Assembly: GCA_016705955.1 (NCBI GenBank)
Contig: JADJKO010000002.1
Span: 372,001 to 436,000, forward strand
DNA: 64,000 nucleotides
From: Flavobacteriales bacterium
GTDB taxonomy: Bacteria; Bacteroidota; Bacteroidia; Flavobacteriales_F; PHOS-HE28
Reading direction: 5' to 3'
Shown piece after piece: positions 33,982 to 43,047 of the stretch. The number at the start of each line of letters is the position of its first letter. Within the stretch, counting starts at the first letter, position 1. The notes beneath the pieces were generated by a model. The model was given only the letters and a program-made list of their open reading frames with translations. It had not been told where the DNA came from and searched no databases. The translations under genes and the position numbers were made by a program.

Positions 33982-35574
33982 ATGGCGGCAAGCAGCGGCA
34001 AGCATCCGAAGGGACTGTACGTTCTCTTCTTCACAGAGATGTGGGAACGCTTCGGCTACTACCTCATGCTCGGGATCTTCTCGCTCTATATGCTCGATGG
34101 CTGGGAGAGCGGCGGCATGGGTTTCAGTGCGTTGAAGAAGAGCGATATCTATGGCACCTACCTCGGCCTGGTGTATTTGACACCCTTCATCGGGGGCCTA
34201 TTGGCGGACCGGATCCTGGGTTTCCGGAAGAGCATCATGATCGGAGGGCTGTTGATGGCATCCGGTTATCTCACCTTGGCCGTACACGACGGAACGGCCT
34301 TCTACGTCGGCCTGCTCCTGATCATCCTCGGCAACGGTATGTTCAAGCCGAACATCAGCACCTTGGTCGGCAACCTATACAACGACGAGCGGTACCGCGC
34401 CAACAAGGATGCGGGCTACAACATCTTCTACATGGGCATCAACATCGGTGCCTTCGTCTGCAATTTCGTGGCGGCCTACATGCAGATCAAGTACGGCTGG
34501 GGCTACGCCTTCGCAGCGGCGGGCATCGGCATGTTGATCGGAGTGGGTGTCTTCATCAGCGGCAACAAGCACGTCAAGGAGGCCGATGTGATCAAGCCCT
34601 TGCAACCGGGCGACATGAGCACCGGAAAGATCCTGTTGAGCACCATTGCACCGATGTTCCTGTTCGGCATCCTGGGCTACCTGATCCCGGGCAACCTGCT
34701 CGGAAGCGATACCAACGATGCCTTCATTTTCGGGTGCATTCCGGTGATCGGCTTCTTCATCTACCTCTACGTGAAGGCCAATGCGGAGGACAAGCGACCC
34801 ATCGGTGCGTTGCTCGCCGTGTTCGGTTGCCTGGTGATCTTCTGGGCGGTGTTCCACCAGAACGGTGATGCGCTCACCGTATTCGCAAAGGATCATACGG
34901 ACAGGGAGATGTCGGCCGGGATCGCCAGCATTGCCGACCCGATGAACATGGCGGAGACCGTGACCAACGAAGGCGCAGCCACATCGGCCAATAGTGCCAA
35001 TTACTTCCACAGCATGGCGCCGGAGAACGTACCGGCCGAGGGGGAGAGTATGAAGCTCTACTCCACGCAGTTGTACCAGAGCATCAATCCGGGTTGGGTG
35101 ATCCTGCTCACCCCGCTCATCGTGGCGTTCTGGGCTTTTATGCGCGGCCGCGGAAAGGAACCCACCACGCCCACCAAGATCGCGATCGGGTTGGTGATCA
35201 CGGCGCTGTCCGCACTGGTGATGGTGGGGGCGGTGATGGCCACCAACAACTTGGAGAGCAAGGCCAGCAGCATGTGGCTGATCGCTTCCTATGGAGTGAT
35301 CACCGCCGGGGAATTGTGCTTGAGCCCGATGGGGCTTTCGTTGGTAAGCAAGTTGAGCCCGCCGCGGATCACCGCATTGATGATGGGCGGCTTCTTCCTT
35401 TCCACCTCCGTGGGCAACAAGCTTAGTGGCATGCTCAGCGGTCTATGGGAAGGTTTTGAGAACAAGGCGCACTTCTTCTACATGAATTTCGGGTTGGCAA
35501 TGGCCGCCGCGATCATGCTCTTCCTGCTGTTGCGCTGGTTGAACGTGGTGATGCGGGAGAAGAACATCCATTGA
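33982..35574 (+). CDS. POT-family proton:oligopeptide transporter (second of three)
   Basis: The protein has 530 residues. E19-M-W-E22-R23 starts helix 1 (EMWERFGYYLMLGIFSLYM) and GMFKPNISTLVGNLY is the second POT signature. It is longer than the first copy because of a polar loop of about 60 residues after helix 7 (DREMSAGIASIADPMNMAET to STQLYQSINPGW). The helix-7 motif is FWAVFHQNGDALTVFA, with His in place of the Glu seen in the first and third copies, so its substrate range may differ. Confidence 0.93.
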   Translation: MAASSGKHPKGLYVLFFTEMWERFGYYLMLGIFSLYMLDGWESGGMGFSALKKSDIYGTYLGLVYLTPFIGGLLADRILGFRKSIMIGGLLMASGYLTLAVHDGTAFYVGLLLIILGNGMFKPNISTLVGNLYNDERYRANKDAGYNIFYMGINIGAFVCNFVAAYMQIKYGWGYAFAAAGIGMLIGVGVFISGNKHVKEADVIKPLQPGDMSTGKILLSTIAPMFLFGILGYLIPGNLLGSDTNDAFIFGCIPVIGFFIYLYVKANAEDKRPIGALLAVFGCLVIFWAVFHQNGDALTVFAKDHTDREMSAGIASIADPMNMAETVTNEGAATSANSANYFHSMAPENVPAEGESMKLYSTQLYQSINPGWVILLTPLIVAFWAFMRGRGKEPTTPTKIAIGLVITALSALVMVGAVMATNNLESKASSMWLIASYGVITAGELCLSPMGLSLVSKLSPPRITALMMGGFFLSTSVGNKLSGMLSGLWEGFENKAHFFYMNFGLAMAAAIMLFLLLRWLNVVMREKNIH

Positions 35575-35636
35575 AGAACCGGAACCGATCCGCGAGCCGG
35601 GGTCCGGCCGCATAGAACCATCCTAATCATCCAGCC

Positions 35637-37298
35637 ATGGCTGAGACAGCGATCACCCTCGACCAGATCCGCGACTTCAAGGGCAAGTACCCGAAGCAGC
35701 TCTGGAACCTCTTCTTCACCGAGATGTGGGAGCGCTTCTGCTTCTACGGGATGCGCGGCATGCTCACCGTGTTCATGGTGACGCAGCTAGGCTCTGCGGA
35801 AAAAGCAGCGAACCTGCAGTACGGTGCCATTCAAGCCTTCGTGTACGCCTTCACATTCATCGGCGGTGTGTTCGCGGACAAGATCCTCGGCTTCCAGAAG
35901 TCGCTGTTCTGGGGTGCTTCGCTCATGATCCTCGGCGGTTTCATCATCGCGTTCTCACCGGTGGAGATGTTCTACACAGGGATCTGCTTCTCCATCATCG
36001 GCACGGGCTTCTTCAAGCCGAACATCAGCACCATGGTGGGCACCTTGTATCACAGTGATGATAGCCGCCGGGATGCGGGCTTCGGGTTGTTCTACGCCGG
36101 GATCAACTTCGGTGCCTTGTTCGGAGGTGCGTTGATGGTGTGGGTGGGCAAGTTCCACTCCTGGTCGCTTGCGTTCGCTCTGGTCGGTATCGCGATGTCG
36201 ATCAGCTTGGTCTGGTTCGCGTTCACACGCAAGAGCTTGGGCCCCATCGGGGGATCACCCCTGCGTGCGGATATGGCCCCGAGCCGGAAAAGGCTCTTGG
36301 AGATCGCCACGTATGTGGGCTCACTGCTCAGCATCCCCTTGATCCTGATCATGGTGACCGACACCCAGTACACGGACCTCTTCATGTACATCGTGGGTCC
36401 CGTTGCCTTGGCCTACCTGCTTTTCGAGATGCGCGGATTCGTTGGCCCCGACGGCGAAAAGGGAGCAGGAGGCGCGCTCTTGGCCACCGCCGGTCTGGTC
36501 CTGTTGAATGGCGTTCTGCTCGTCTTGAGCAGCCTTGGTCATGGCCTCGGCGATACAGCCGGGTATGTGGTCCTCGCCGCCACATTCTTGTGCCTGATCC
36601 TGGCAATGGTGCAGGGCAATGCCCCGCAACGAAAACTGCACGCGGCCCTCATCTTCATCCTCTTCTCGATCCTGTTCTGGGCCTTCTTCGAACAGAGCGG
36701 CGGTTCGTTGAGCTTGTTCGCGCTCAATAACCTTCCGGCGGACTTCCTCGGACTCAAGATCGACCCGAACATGATCAACAATTCCTCGAACTCACTGTTC
36801 GTGATCATCTTCAGTGCGCCCTTGGGTTTGCTCTGGTTGTGGTTGAACAAGCGCAAGCAGGAACCCAACTCCGTGGTGAAATTCGGATTGGGCTTCCTCC
36901 TACTGGGCGCGGCCTTCTACGTATTCAAATCCACCATGCTGTTCGCCACTGCGGAAGGGATGACCTCCTTGGAGATCTTCACGCTGGCCTACCTCGTGAT
37001 CACATTCGGTGAGTTGTGTTTGTCACCGATCGGTCTTTCATTGATGACCAAGCTCTCACCGCTGAAGATCCAAGGCTTGATGATGGGCATGTGGTTCCTG
37101 GCCAGCGCATACGGGCAATACGTGGCGGGACTTCTCGGTGCCGGTATGAGTTCGGATGATCTACAAGCCACGAACCTGGACAAACTGAAGCTCTACACCG
37201 ATGGGTATGGCCAACTCGGACTGTATGCCTTGGTGGCGGGCCTCGTCCTCATTGCCATCTCCCCCCTTGTCCGGAAACTCATGCGCGGGGTCCACTGA
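35637..37298 (+). CDS. POT-family proton:oligopeptide transporter (third of three)
   Basis: The protein has 553 residues. E29-M-W-E32-R33 is followed by FCFYGMRGMLTVFM, and GFFKPNISTMVGTLYH is the second signature. The helix-7 motif is FWAFFEQSGGSLSLFA with Glu, as in the first copy. Two extra hydrophobic segments in the central region (about 235-300) suggest the fourteen-helix form. It is separated from the second copy by 62 bp without a terminator. The three copies differ widely, so the duplication is old. Confidence 0.93.
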   Translation: MAETAITLDQIRDFKGKYPKQLWNLFFTEMWERFCFYGMRGMLTVFMVTQLGSAEKAANLQYGAIQAFVYAFTFIGGVFADKILGFQKSLFWGASLMILGGFIIAFSPVEMFYTGICFSIIGTGFFKPNISTMVGTLYHSDDSRRDAGFGLFYAGINFGALFGGALMVWVGKFHSWSLAFALVGIAMSISLVWFAFTRKSLGPIGGSPLRADMAPSRKRLLEIATYVGSLLSIPLILIMVTDTQYTDLFMYIVGPVALAYLLFEMRGFVGPDGEKGAGGALLATAGLVLLNGVLLVLSSLGHGLGDTAGYVVLAATFLCLILAMVQGNAPQRKLHAALIFILFSILFWAFFEQSGGSLSLFALNNLPADFLGLKIDPNMINNSSNSLFVIIFSAPLGLLWLWLNKRKQEPNSVVKFGLGFLLLGAAFYVFKSTMLFATAEGMTSLEIFTLAYLVITFGELCLSPIGLSLMTKLSPLKIQGLMMGMWFLASAYGQYVAGLLGAGMSSDDLQATNLDKLKLYTDGYGQLGLYALVAGLVLIAISPLVRKLMRGVH

Positions 37299-37344
37299 CC
37301 GACGGCATGATCATTGATACTTTGACTCCACTTTCCAACAGACC

Positions 37345-37932
37345 ATGGCACAACGCTCCCTTTTCCTCCTCGGCCTTGCGGTCGTATGCGCGGCATCCTT
37401 CCAACCAGCAGCACGCGCCCAAACACCCGAGGGCGGTAGCAAATTGATCAAGTGGGTCAGCATCGAAGAGGCACAAGCGCTCGCCAAGAAAGCGCCCAAG
37501 CCGCTCTTCATCGACGTACACACCAGCTGGTGCGGACCGTGCAAGATGCTCGACGCACGCACCTTCGCCGACCCCAAGTTGGCGGACTACGTGAACAAGC
37601 ATTTCTACGCGGTGAAATTCAACGCCGAGAGCGGCGACCCCGTCACGTTCAAGGGCCAGAAGTATGAGAATCCGGAGTTCAATGCGGCCCAAGTGGGCGG
37701 CCGGAATGGAACCCACCAACTCACATACGTGCTGGCCAACGTGCAAGGCCGCATCGCGTATCCAACGGTCGTTTATCTGGACAGCGACTTGAATGTGCTG
37801 GCTCCGGTGCAAGGCCTGCTCAGTCCGGAACAGATGGAACCCATCCTGGCCTACTTCGGTGAGAACGCGTACAAGACCCAGGAATACCAAGCCTACCTCG
37901 CGGCCTTCAAGAGCCGCTGGACAACGCCATAG
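37345..37932 (+). CDS. Secreted thioredoxin-fold protein
   Basis: The protein has 195 residues with signal peptide ending ARAQ (about residue 26). The active site WCGPC is at residues 62-66 (DVHTSWCGPCKMLDARTF) and PTVVYLDSD carries the cis-Pro. Between them is an insert (GDPVTFKGQKYENPEFNAAQ) typical of DUF255-like/thioredoxin_7 proteins. It probably reduces or oxidises periplasmic thiols. It is 46 bp after the third POT gene and ends at a strong terminator, so it may be the last gene of that transcript. Confidence 0.88.
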   Translation: MAQRSLFLLGLAVVCAASFQPAARAQTPEGGSKLIKWVSIEEAQALAKKAPKPLFIDVHTSWCGPCKMLDARTFADPKLADYVNKHFYAVKFNAESGDPVTFKGQKYENPEFNAAQVGGRNGTHQLTYVLANVQGRIAYPTVVYLDSDLNVLAPVQGLLSPEQMEPILAYFGENAYKTQEYQAYLAAFKSRWTTP

Positions 37933-37948
37933 GTACGTATTGATCCGT

Positions 37949-37982
37949 GCAAAGCCCCGTCCACACGGGGCTTTGCCATTTT
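37949..37982 (+). terminator. Rho-independent terminator after the thioredoxin-like gene
   Basis: GCAAAGCCCCGT and ACGGGGCTTTGC form a perfect 12-bp stem with a CCAC loop, followed by CATTTT. It closes the transcript that includes the POT genes. Confidence 0.88.
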
Positions 37983-38017
37983 CCACGATCGCTCTACGCG
38001 CGGGCGAGTGTGCGTGC

Positions 38018-38025
38018 TACCTTAG
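38018..38025 (+). promoter_or_regulatory. Candidate -7 box of gltA
   Basis: TACCTTAG lies between the upstream terminator and the gltA ATG at 38065 and fits TAnnTTTG at most positions. Confidence 0.4.
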
Positions 38026-38064
38026 CGGCCATCCCGAAAAACACCTCCCAACCCAAGTGAATCG

Positions 38065-39351
38065 ATGAGTGAGAAGGCGCAGATCATCCTGAACGGCAAA
38101 ACCTATGAGTTCCCTGTGATCGTGGGAAGCGAGGGCGAAAAGGCCATCGATATCGGCAAGCTGCGCGACGAGACCGGGTACATCACCTTGGATTTCGGGT
38201 ACAAGAACACCGGCGCCACCAAAAGCGCGATCACCTTCCTCGATGGCGAAGAAGGGATCCTGAGCTACCGGGGTTATCCCATCGAGCAATTGGCTTCACA
38301 GGCCACCTTCATCGAGGTATCCTACTTGTTGCTCTTCGGGGAACTGCCGAACAAGAAGCAGTTGGAGGAGTTCGAAGGGAACATCCGCTACCACTCGCTG
38401 GTCCACGAGGACATGAAGCACTTCTTCGAGTTCTTCCCGAGCAATGCGCATCCTATGGGCATCCTCTCGGCGATGGTGAGCTCGTTGAGCACATTCTATC
38501 CCAAGAGCCAGGACCCGCATCGCCCACAGCACGACGTATTGCGGACGATCTACCGCTTGATCGCCAAGATGCCCACATTGGCGGCGATCAGCTACAAGAA
38601 CAATCTGGGCCATCCGTACATGTACCCCAATAACAAGTTGGGCTACGTGGAGAATTTCCTCCATATGATGTTCGGCCTGCCGACCGAGGAATACGAAGTG
38701 GATCCGGTGGTGGCCAACGCGCTGAACACGCTGCTGATCCTTCACGCGGATCATGAGCAGAACTGTAGCACGAGCACGGTGCGCATCGTGGGTAGCAGCC
38801 AAAGCAATCTGTACAGTGCGGTGAGCGCGGGGATCGCGGCGTTGTGGGGACCATTACACGGTGGCGCGAACCAGGAGGTGATCGAAATGCTCGAGACCAT
38901 CAGGAATGATGGTGGTGACATCCAGAAGTGGGTGGACAAGGCCAAGGACAAGAATGATCCGTTCCGGCTCTTCGGATTCGGGCACCGGGTGTACAAGAAC
39001 TTCGACCCGCGGGCCAAGATCATCAAGCAGAGCTGTGATGAGGTGTTGCGCAAGATGGGCGTGAACGACCCCGTTCTCGGCATCGCGAAGCAATTGGAGG
39101 AGATCGCCCTCAAGGACGATTACTTCATCGAGCGCAAGCTTTACCCGAATGTGGATTTCTATAGCGGGATCATCTACCGCGCCATCGGCATCCCCACTCG
39201 GATGTTCACGGTGATGTTCGCCATGGGGCGCCTGCCGGGTTGGATCTCCCAGTGGAAGGAGATGGTGGAGAACAAGGAACCCATCGGTCGCCCGCGCCAG
39301 ATCTACACCGGGGCGCAAAAGAGGGATTACGTTCCATTGAACAAGCGCTGA
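38065..39351 (+). CDS. gltA: Citrate synthase
   Basis: The protein has 428 residues and is of the hexameric bacterial type. It condenses oxaloacetate and acetyl-CoA at the start of the TCA cycle. The N-terminal small beta domain (KAQIILNGKTYEFPVIVG) and signature blocks GYPIEQLA, LHADHEQNCSTSTVR, GPLHGGANQEV (catalytic His) and FGHRVYKNFDPRA (second His) are all present; NVDFYSGIIYRAIGIP contains the third catalytic Asp. Length is normal. It has its own promoter region after a terminator. Confidence 0.97.
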   Translation: MSEKAQIILNGKTYEFPVIVGSEGEKAIDIGKLRDETGYITLDFGYKNTGATKSAITFLDGEEGILSYRGYPIEQLASQATFIEVSYLLLFGELPNKKQLEEFEGNIRYHSLVHEDMKHFFEFFPSNAHPMGILSAMVSSLSTFYPKSQDPHRPQHDVLRTIYRLIAKMPTLAAISYKNNLGHPYMYPNNKLGYVENFLHMMFGLPTEEYEVDPVVANALNTLLILHADHEQNCSTSTVRIVGSSQSNLYSAVSAGIAALWGPLHGGANQEVIEMLETIRNDGGDIQKWVDKAKDKNDPFRLFGFGHRVYKNFDPRAKIIKQSCDEVLRKMGVNDPVLGIAKQLEEIALKDDYFIERKLYPNVDFYSGIIYRAIGIPTRMFTVMFAMGRLPGWISQWKEMVENKEPIGRPRQIYTGAQKRDYVPLNKR

Positions 39352-39449
39352 TACGACGTGAGCATCAACGATCCCATTCCTTCAGATCCGGTCCTTTCAC
39401 CGGAGTTCACCACGCTAGGAACCATTCCGGGCGATCAAACCAAAAAGTC

Positions 39450-39851
39450 ATGAGCAATACCACCACCGCACAGCCGCGCAAGTACGTCGGAGACCTACGA
39501 TTGGACCACCAGGAGTGGCTGAATACGTTGAGATTCCGCAAGGAGGACGTGTCCATTCTGGAGCGTCGGCTGGAAGCCATTGTGCAACGGAACAGCAAAC
39601 AGGAGGTGATGGCCGAATTGGAGCACTTCCAGAACCGGTTCATCCGGGAGAAGGAGGTGATCGATGAATTGCGGCACGACATCAAGCAACACGAGAATCA
39701 GCTGGAAAAGCAGGGAGGGGAGGATGCCCTAGGCATGGAACATGGCTACATCACCGAGCATACCATGTTGCATGATCGTATACTCACCTTCGAGAAGTTG
39801 TACCGGGAACTGAAGGCGGAGTTCCGGCAGTGGCTCAGCATGCGGCCGTGA
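39450..39851 (+). CDS. Coiled-coil protein of unknown function
   Basis: The protein has 133 residues from the ATG at 39450. It is strongly charged and helical: EWLNTLRFRKEDVSILERRLE, MAELEHFQNRFIREKEVIDELRHD and HDRILTFEKLYRELKAEFRQWL read as two or three amphipathic helices. No signal peptide or membrane segment is present. I do not recognise a named family. It stands alone, 98 bp after gltA, on the same strand; the small membrane protein at 39948 follows. Confidence 0.7.
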   Translation: MSNTTTAQPRKYVGDLRLDHQEWLNTLRFRKEDVSILERRLEAIVQRNSKQEVMAELEHFQNRFIREKEVIDELRHDIKQHENQLEKQGGEDALGMEHGYITEHTMLHDRILTFEKLYRELKAEFRQWLSMRP

Positions 39852-39919
39852 GCCGGTATTTGTCGATAAACGTCCCGTAGACATGGCGCTCATCATTCCA
39901 CGGGATCAGTGCAGGGAGG

Positions 39920-39927
39920 TATTTTCG
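39920..39927 (+). promoter_or_regulatory. Candidate -7 box before the small membrane protein
   Basis: TATTTTCG lies 20 nt before the ATG at 39948. Confidence 0.45.
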
Positions 39928-39947
39928 CCCACAATCCGAAACGTATC

Positions 39948-40166
39948 ATGAAGAAGATCATCGGTCTGGTTTGTTGGTTGCTTGCTTTCATTGTTCCATT
40001 CCGCTACGCCATCCTGGATACGGATGATGTGGTCCTGGCGGATGGCCGTGCGGACAACATCGTGGGTCTGTTGAACTTCCTGCTCATGATGGTCCTCATC
40101 TTCGTGGGGTATGCGCTCGTGGATTCCTCCAAGGGAAAGTCTCCTTCGGCGGAACCCGGGCATTGA
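39948..40166 (+). CDS. Small two-helix membrane protein
   Basis: The protein has 72 residues from MKKIIGLVCWLLAFIVPFRY, which forms the first hydrophobic segment, with a polar loop (DTDDVVLADGRADN) and a second segment (VGLLNFLLMMVLIFVGYALVD). It ends with a short Ser/Lys tail. No family is recognised. Its end overlaps the region just before the broken universal stress protein gene, so the two may have formed a transcript. Confidence 0.6.
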   Translation: MKKIIGLVCWLLAFIVPFRYAILDTDDVVLADGRADNIVGLLNFLLMMVLIFVGYALVDSSKGKSPSAEPGH

Positions 40167-40177
40167 TCCGTTGCGCC

Positions 40178-41004
40178 ATGGCGCATGTCCTCCTTCCCAC
40201 CGACCTCAGCGATAATGCGCTGAACGCGGCAGTGTACGCGGTGCGCTTGTTCGGTGGCGAAGGCAACCGCTTCACAGTTCTTAATACCTATGTCGTTTCG
40301 CAAGGCACCACCATCGACATGTGGGATGCCAGTGATATGATCGTGCGCGGGTTCCGTGAAGGACTGGACTGATCCGTTGAGCGCTTGCGAGCGGCCTTTC
40401 CGGGTATGGACCTGGACCTCGAAGCGGTCTGCGTGTACGGCGATCTGTCTACCGTGATCGCCGGATACGCCGGGGAGGATGAACCTCCTGCGATGGTGGT
40501 GATGGGGACGCAAGGTGCGTCCGGCCTGGATGAAGTGCTCTTCGGAAGCAATACGGCGAGTGTGATCAAACACGGTCACTTGCCGGTGCTGGCCGTACCC
40601 GCGCAAGCCGAATACAAAACCCCGCGCAGGGTTCTTCTGGCCGATGATGGCGGCCCAACGGACAAACAAACGCTCAGCCCCTGATCGATATCGCACGATG
40701 GTCGCAAAGTGAGATCACGGTGGTGCGCGTGATGGATGAAGCGGGGAACACGGAGAACTCGGGTGGTGTTGCCCAACTGTACGACGTGTTGTTGGGCGCG
40801 ATCCCGCATACCCAGCAATTCCTTAGCGGTCATGACGTGGGCGCTGCGTTGAATGACCTGGCCGATCAAAGCGATGCGGACCTGCTGGTCTTACTTCACC
40901 GGGACAGGGGGGTGTTCGAAGGACTGTTCCATCGCAGCGTGGCGGCCAACATGGCCATGCACACCCATTTGCCCCTGCTGGTGCTGCAGCAACCCCGGCT
41001 CTGA
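40178..41004 (+). pseudogene. Universal stress protein (two UspA domains), disrupted
   Basis: The first UspA domain starts MAHVLLPTDLSDNALNAAVY and is interrupted by an in-frame TGA at 40370-40372 (after FREGLD); the same frame continues as RLRAAFPGMDLDLEAV and includes GTQGASGLDEVLFGSNTASV, the usual ATP-binding end. Near 40675-40684 a one-base shift is needed to pass from ADDGGPTDKQTL to PLIDIARWSQSEITVVRV, the start of the second UspA domain, which ends at 41004. Two separate lesions make a sequencing error less likely, but this cannot be excluded. The stop overlaps the ATG of the site-2 protease gene (TGATG). Confidence 0.75.
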
Positions 41005-42119
41005 TGGCAACTGCCCTAGGGCGCGGTTCGTTGCCGCTCTTCACATTCAAGGGGATCAAGGTCCGTTTGCACTGGACCTTCCTCGCTTTACCGGCCTATA
41101 TCATCTTCTCCGATCTCTCCGAAGGCCAACCATGGTCGGCGATCGGTACGGAACTCCTGATGGTCGCCATCGTCTTCATGTGCGTGGTCCTGCATGAATT
41201 CGGTCATGCACTCACTGCGAAACGGTACGGCGTAGGCACGCGCGATATCACCTTGCTCCCGATCGGTGGTGTGGCCAGCTTGGAGCGTATGCCCGAAGAA
41301 CCACGGCAGGAATTCTGGATCACCCTCGCCGGGCCGCTTGTGAATGTCGCCATCGCGGTGATCGCGCTGGTGGTCATGGCCATCCTGGGTCTCACATCAT
41401 TGGTCACCGATCTGCTCCTGGGCGGTGCTGGTTGGACGTCCATGTTGGCCTTTCTATTCGCTGTGAACGTCGGGCTCTTCCTCTTCAACTTGATCCCGGC
41501 GTTCCCCATGGATGGCGGGCGGCTGCTGCGCTCCTTGCTCGCCATGCGCTTGGGTCGGGAGAAAGCAACGCGCATCGCCACCACGCTTGGTCGGATATTG
41601 GCGGTCCTCTTTGCGGGTTATGGGATCATGGCGGGCCAGCCCTTCACGGTGCTCATCGGTGTGTTCGTGTATATGGCCGCAGGGGCCGAGGCACGCCAGG
41701 TGCAACGGATCGAATTGCTCCGTGGTGTTACCGTGGCCCAGGTCATGCGCACGCGCTTCTGGTCCCTCCAAGCCCGAAGTACGGTCCGGCAGGCGGTGGA
41801 TGACCTACTGGCAGGAGGTGATACGGCCGCACTTGTGTTGGATGGATCCGTTCCGCACGGGGTGGTGGATCGGACGATGTTGATGGCCGCTGTGGAAGCA
41901 GGTCGGATGGACAGCCCGATCTCCGAGCTGCCACCGCGTTCCGTGCCGATGGTCCGCTCTACGGACAATGCCCGCGTTGCTGCTGATCACATGGCAGAGC
42001 AGAGCTATGTTCTGCTTCCGGTGATGGAGGAGGACAGGTTGGTCGGCGTGATCGACCTCGCCAATGTGCAGGAGGTCCTTGGGCTTCGAAAAGCCATGGA
42101 GGCCTCGAAACGCACCTAG
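41004..42119 (+). CDS. Site-2 protease family (M50) zinc metalloprotease
   Basis: The protein has 371 residues. HEFGH at residues 64-68 supplies zinc ligands and the catalytic Glu; NLIPAFPMDGGRLLRSLLA carries the third ligand. Six membrane segments make up the first 225 residues. The C-terminal part (TVAQVMRTRFWSLQARSTVRQ, RSVPMVRSTDNARVAADHM, LVGVIDLANV) is a weak pair of CBS-like motifs, expected to regulate the protease by ligand binding. The gene is coupled to the broken stress-protein gene. It ends tail to tail with the next gene over CTAG. Confidence 0.9.
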   Translation: MATALGRGSLPLFTFKGIKVRLHWTFLALPAYIIFSDLSEGQPWSAIGTELLMVAIVFMCVVLHEFGHALTAKRYGVGTRDITLLPIGGVASLERMPEEPRQEFWITLAGPLVNVAIAVIALVVMAILGLTSLVTDLLLGGAGWTSMLAFLFAVNVGLFLFNLIPAFPMDGGRLLRSLLAMRLGREKATRIATTLGRILAVLFAGYGIMAGQPFTVLIGVFVYMAAGAEARQVQRIELLRGVTVAQVMRTRFWSLQARSTVRQAVDDLLAGGDTAALVLDGSVPHGVVDRTMLMAAVEAGRMDSPISELPPRSVPMVRSTDNARVAADHMAEQSYVLLPVMEEDRLVGVIDLANVQEVLGLRKAMEASKRT

Positions 42120-43024
42120 CTCTTCGGCCGCTTCGGCGTGTGTACAGTGAACACGCGTGAGATGTTGAAACCGAAGTGGATATCGCCGTTCGACCAATCG
42201 CCCACGGTCTCGGTGATGTAAGCGCGTTCGAACATGCCCGTGCTGTTCGTGAAGTGCAATTGGAACACGTGCCCCCCGGTTTCGAGGTCGAATCCAACGG
42301 AAAGGGAGTTCTTGTAATGCTCCGGCAACTGGCCGCGAAGGACATAGAAGTATTCCGCATTCAGCGCGATACGCTTGGTCAGCTTCATCCTGCCCGCACC
42401 GCTGATATGGATCACATCATTCGCATCCGCGGACGAGGCGACCAGGTTCCGGTGTACCACACCAGGGTTCAATTGAAAGGAGAACTTATCACTGAACTTC
42501 CGACCGACAATGACAGTGAAGGCATAGGAGATGCGGTTGGTGAAGTAGTCCATGCGGTCCTCGCTGTACCACGGCACTTGGTTCGCGGGGAGGGTCGTCA
42601 TGGAAGAGGCAGCGACGACGGCGAGCGTGACCGGCATGGAGCAACCGGCATCGCACTGTTGCAAGAACCTGTACTTCGCGAATCCATCCACCGTCTTCTG
42701 GAAGCCGCTGCGGCCGATCCCGACCATCAGGCGGTCGGTCACGCCGTAATCAAAACCCAAGCGCACCGTAGCACCATCCAATCCGAAGAATTCCTGTGCG
42801 CCGCCGTTGATGAACCCGAAGCGGTGATTGATCCGGAAGTCCAGTACCCCGTGCCCCGTGTTCTCCAAGCTGTGTCCATTGATCACGCGCGTGGTCTTGA
42901 ACGCGGCGGTGCTGTACACCGGTGCGGACTTCTCCTCGCCGAGCTGGCCGATCAGGTCGTCCTGGGCATGTGCCGAATGGATCATGGCCACACTTGCCAA
43001 AGCGAAGAGAAGGAATGGTCTCAT
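42116..43024 (-). CDS. DUF5777-family outer-membrane beta-barrel protein
   Basis: The protein has 302 residues with signal peptide MRPFLLFALASVAMIHSAHA. Strand-like stretches HGVLDFRINHRFGFINGG, ATVRLGFDYGVTDRLMVGIG, GRKFSDKFSFQLNPGVVHRN and GHVFQLHFTNSTGMFERA match the DUF5777 pattern; the domain is a predicted small barrel. A CDAGC pair (about residue 125) could form a disulphide in a loop. It is the last gene of a four-gene minus-strand operon with YceI, an OB-fold protein and a cytochrome-like lipoprotein. The function is not established. Confidence 0.8.
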   Translation of the reverse strand: MRPFLLFALASVAMIHSAHAQDDLIGQLGEEKSAPVYSTAAFKTTRVINGHSLENTGHGVLDFRINHRFGFINGGAQEFFGLDGATVRLGFDYGVTDRLMVGIGRSGFQKTVDGFAKYRFLQQCDAGCSMPVTLAVVAASSMTTLPANQVPWYSEDRMDYFTNRISYAFTVIVGRKFSDKFSFQLNPGVVHRNLVASSADANDVIHISGAGRMKLTKRIALNAEYFYVLRGQLPEHYKNSLSVGFDLETGGHVFQLHFTNSTGMFERAYITETVGDWSNGDIHFGFNISRVFTVHTPKRPKS

Positions 43025-43047
43025 GGGGTATTGCAGGTATGCATTGC

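Noticed and set aside
32465..37298. Recent tandem amplification of the POT genes
   Set aside because: The three proteins differ in length, loop structure and key residues, so the duplication is old.
40370..40372. In-frame TGA in the stress-protein gene read as a recoded codon
   Set aside because: There is a second, independent frameshift near 40680, no selenocysteine hairpin is visible, and the residue is not at a redox site, so decay or error is simpler.
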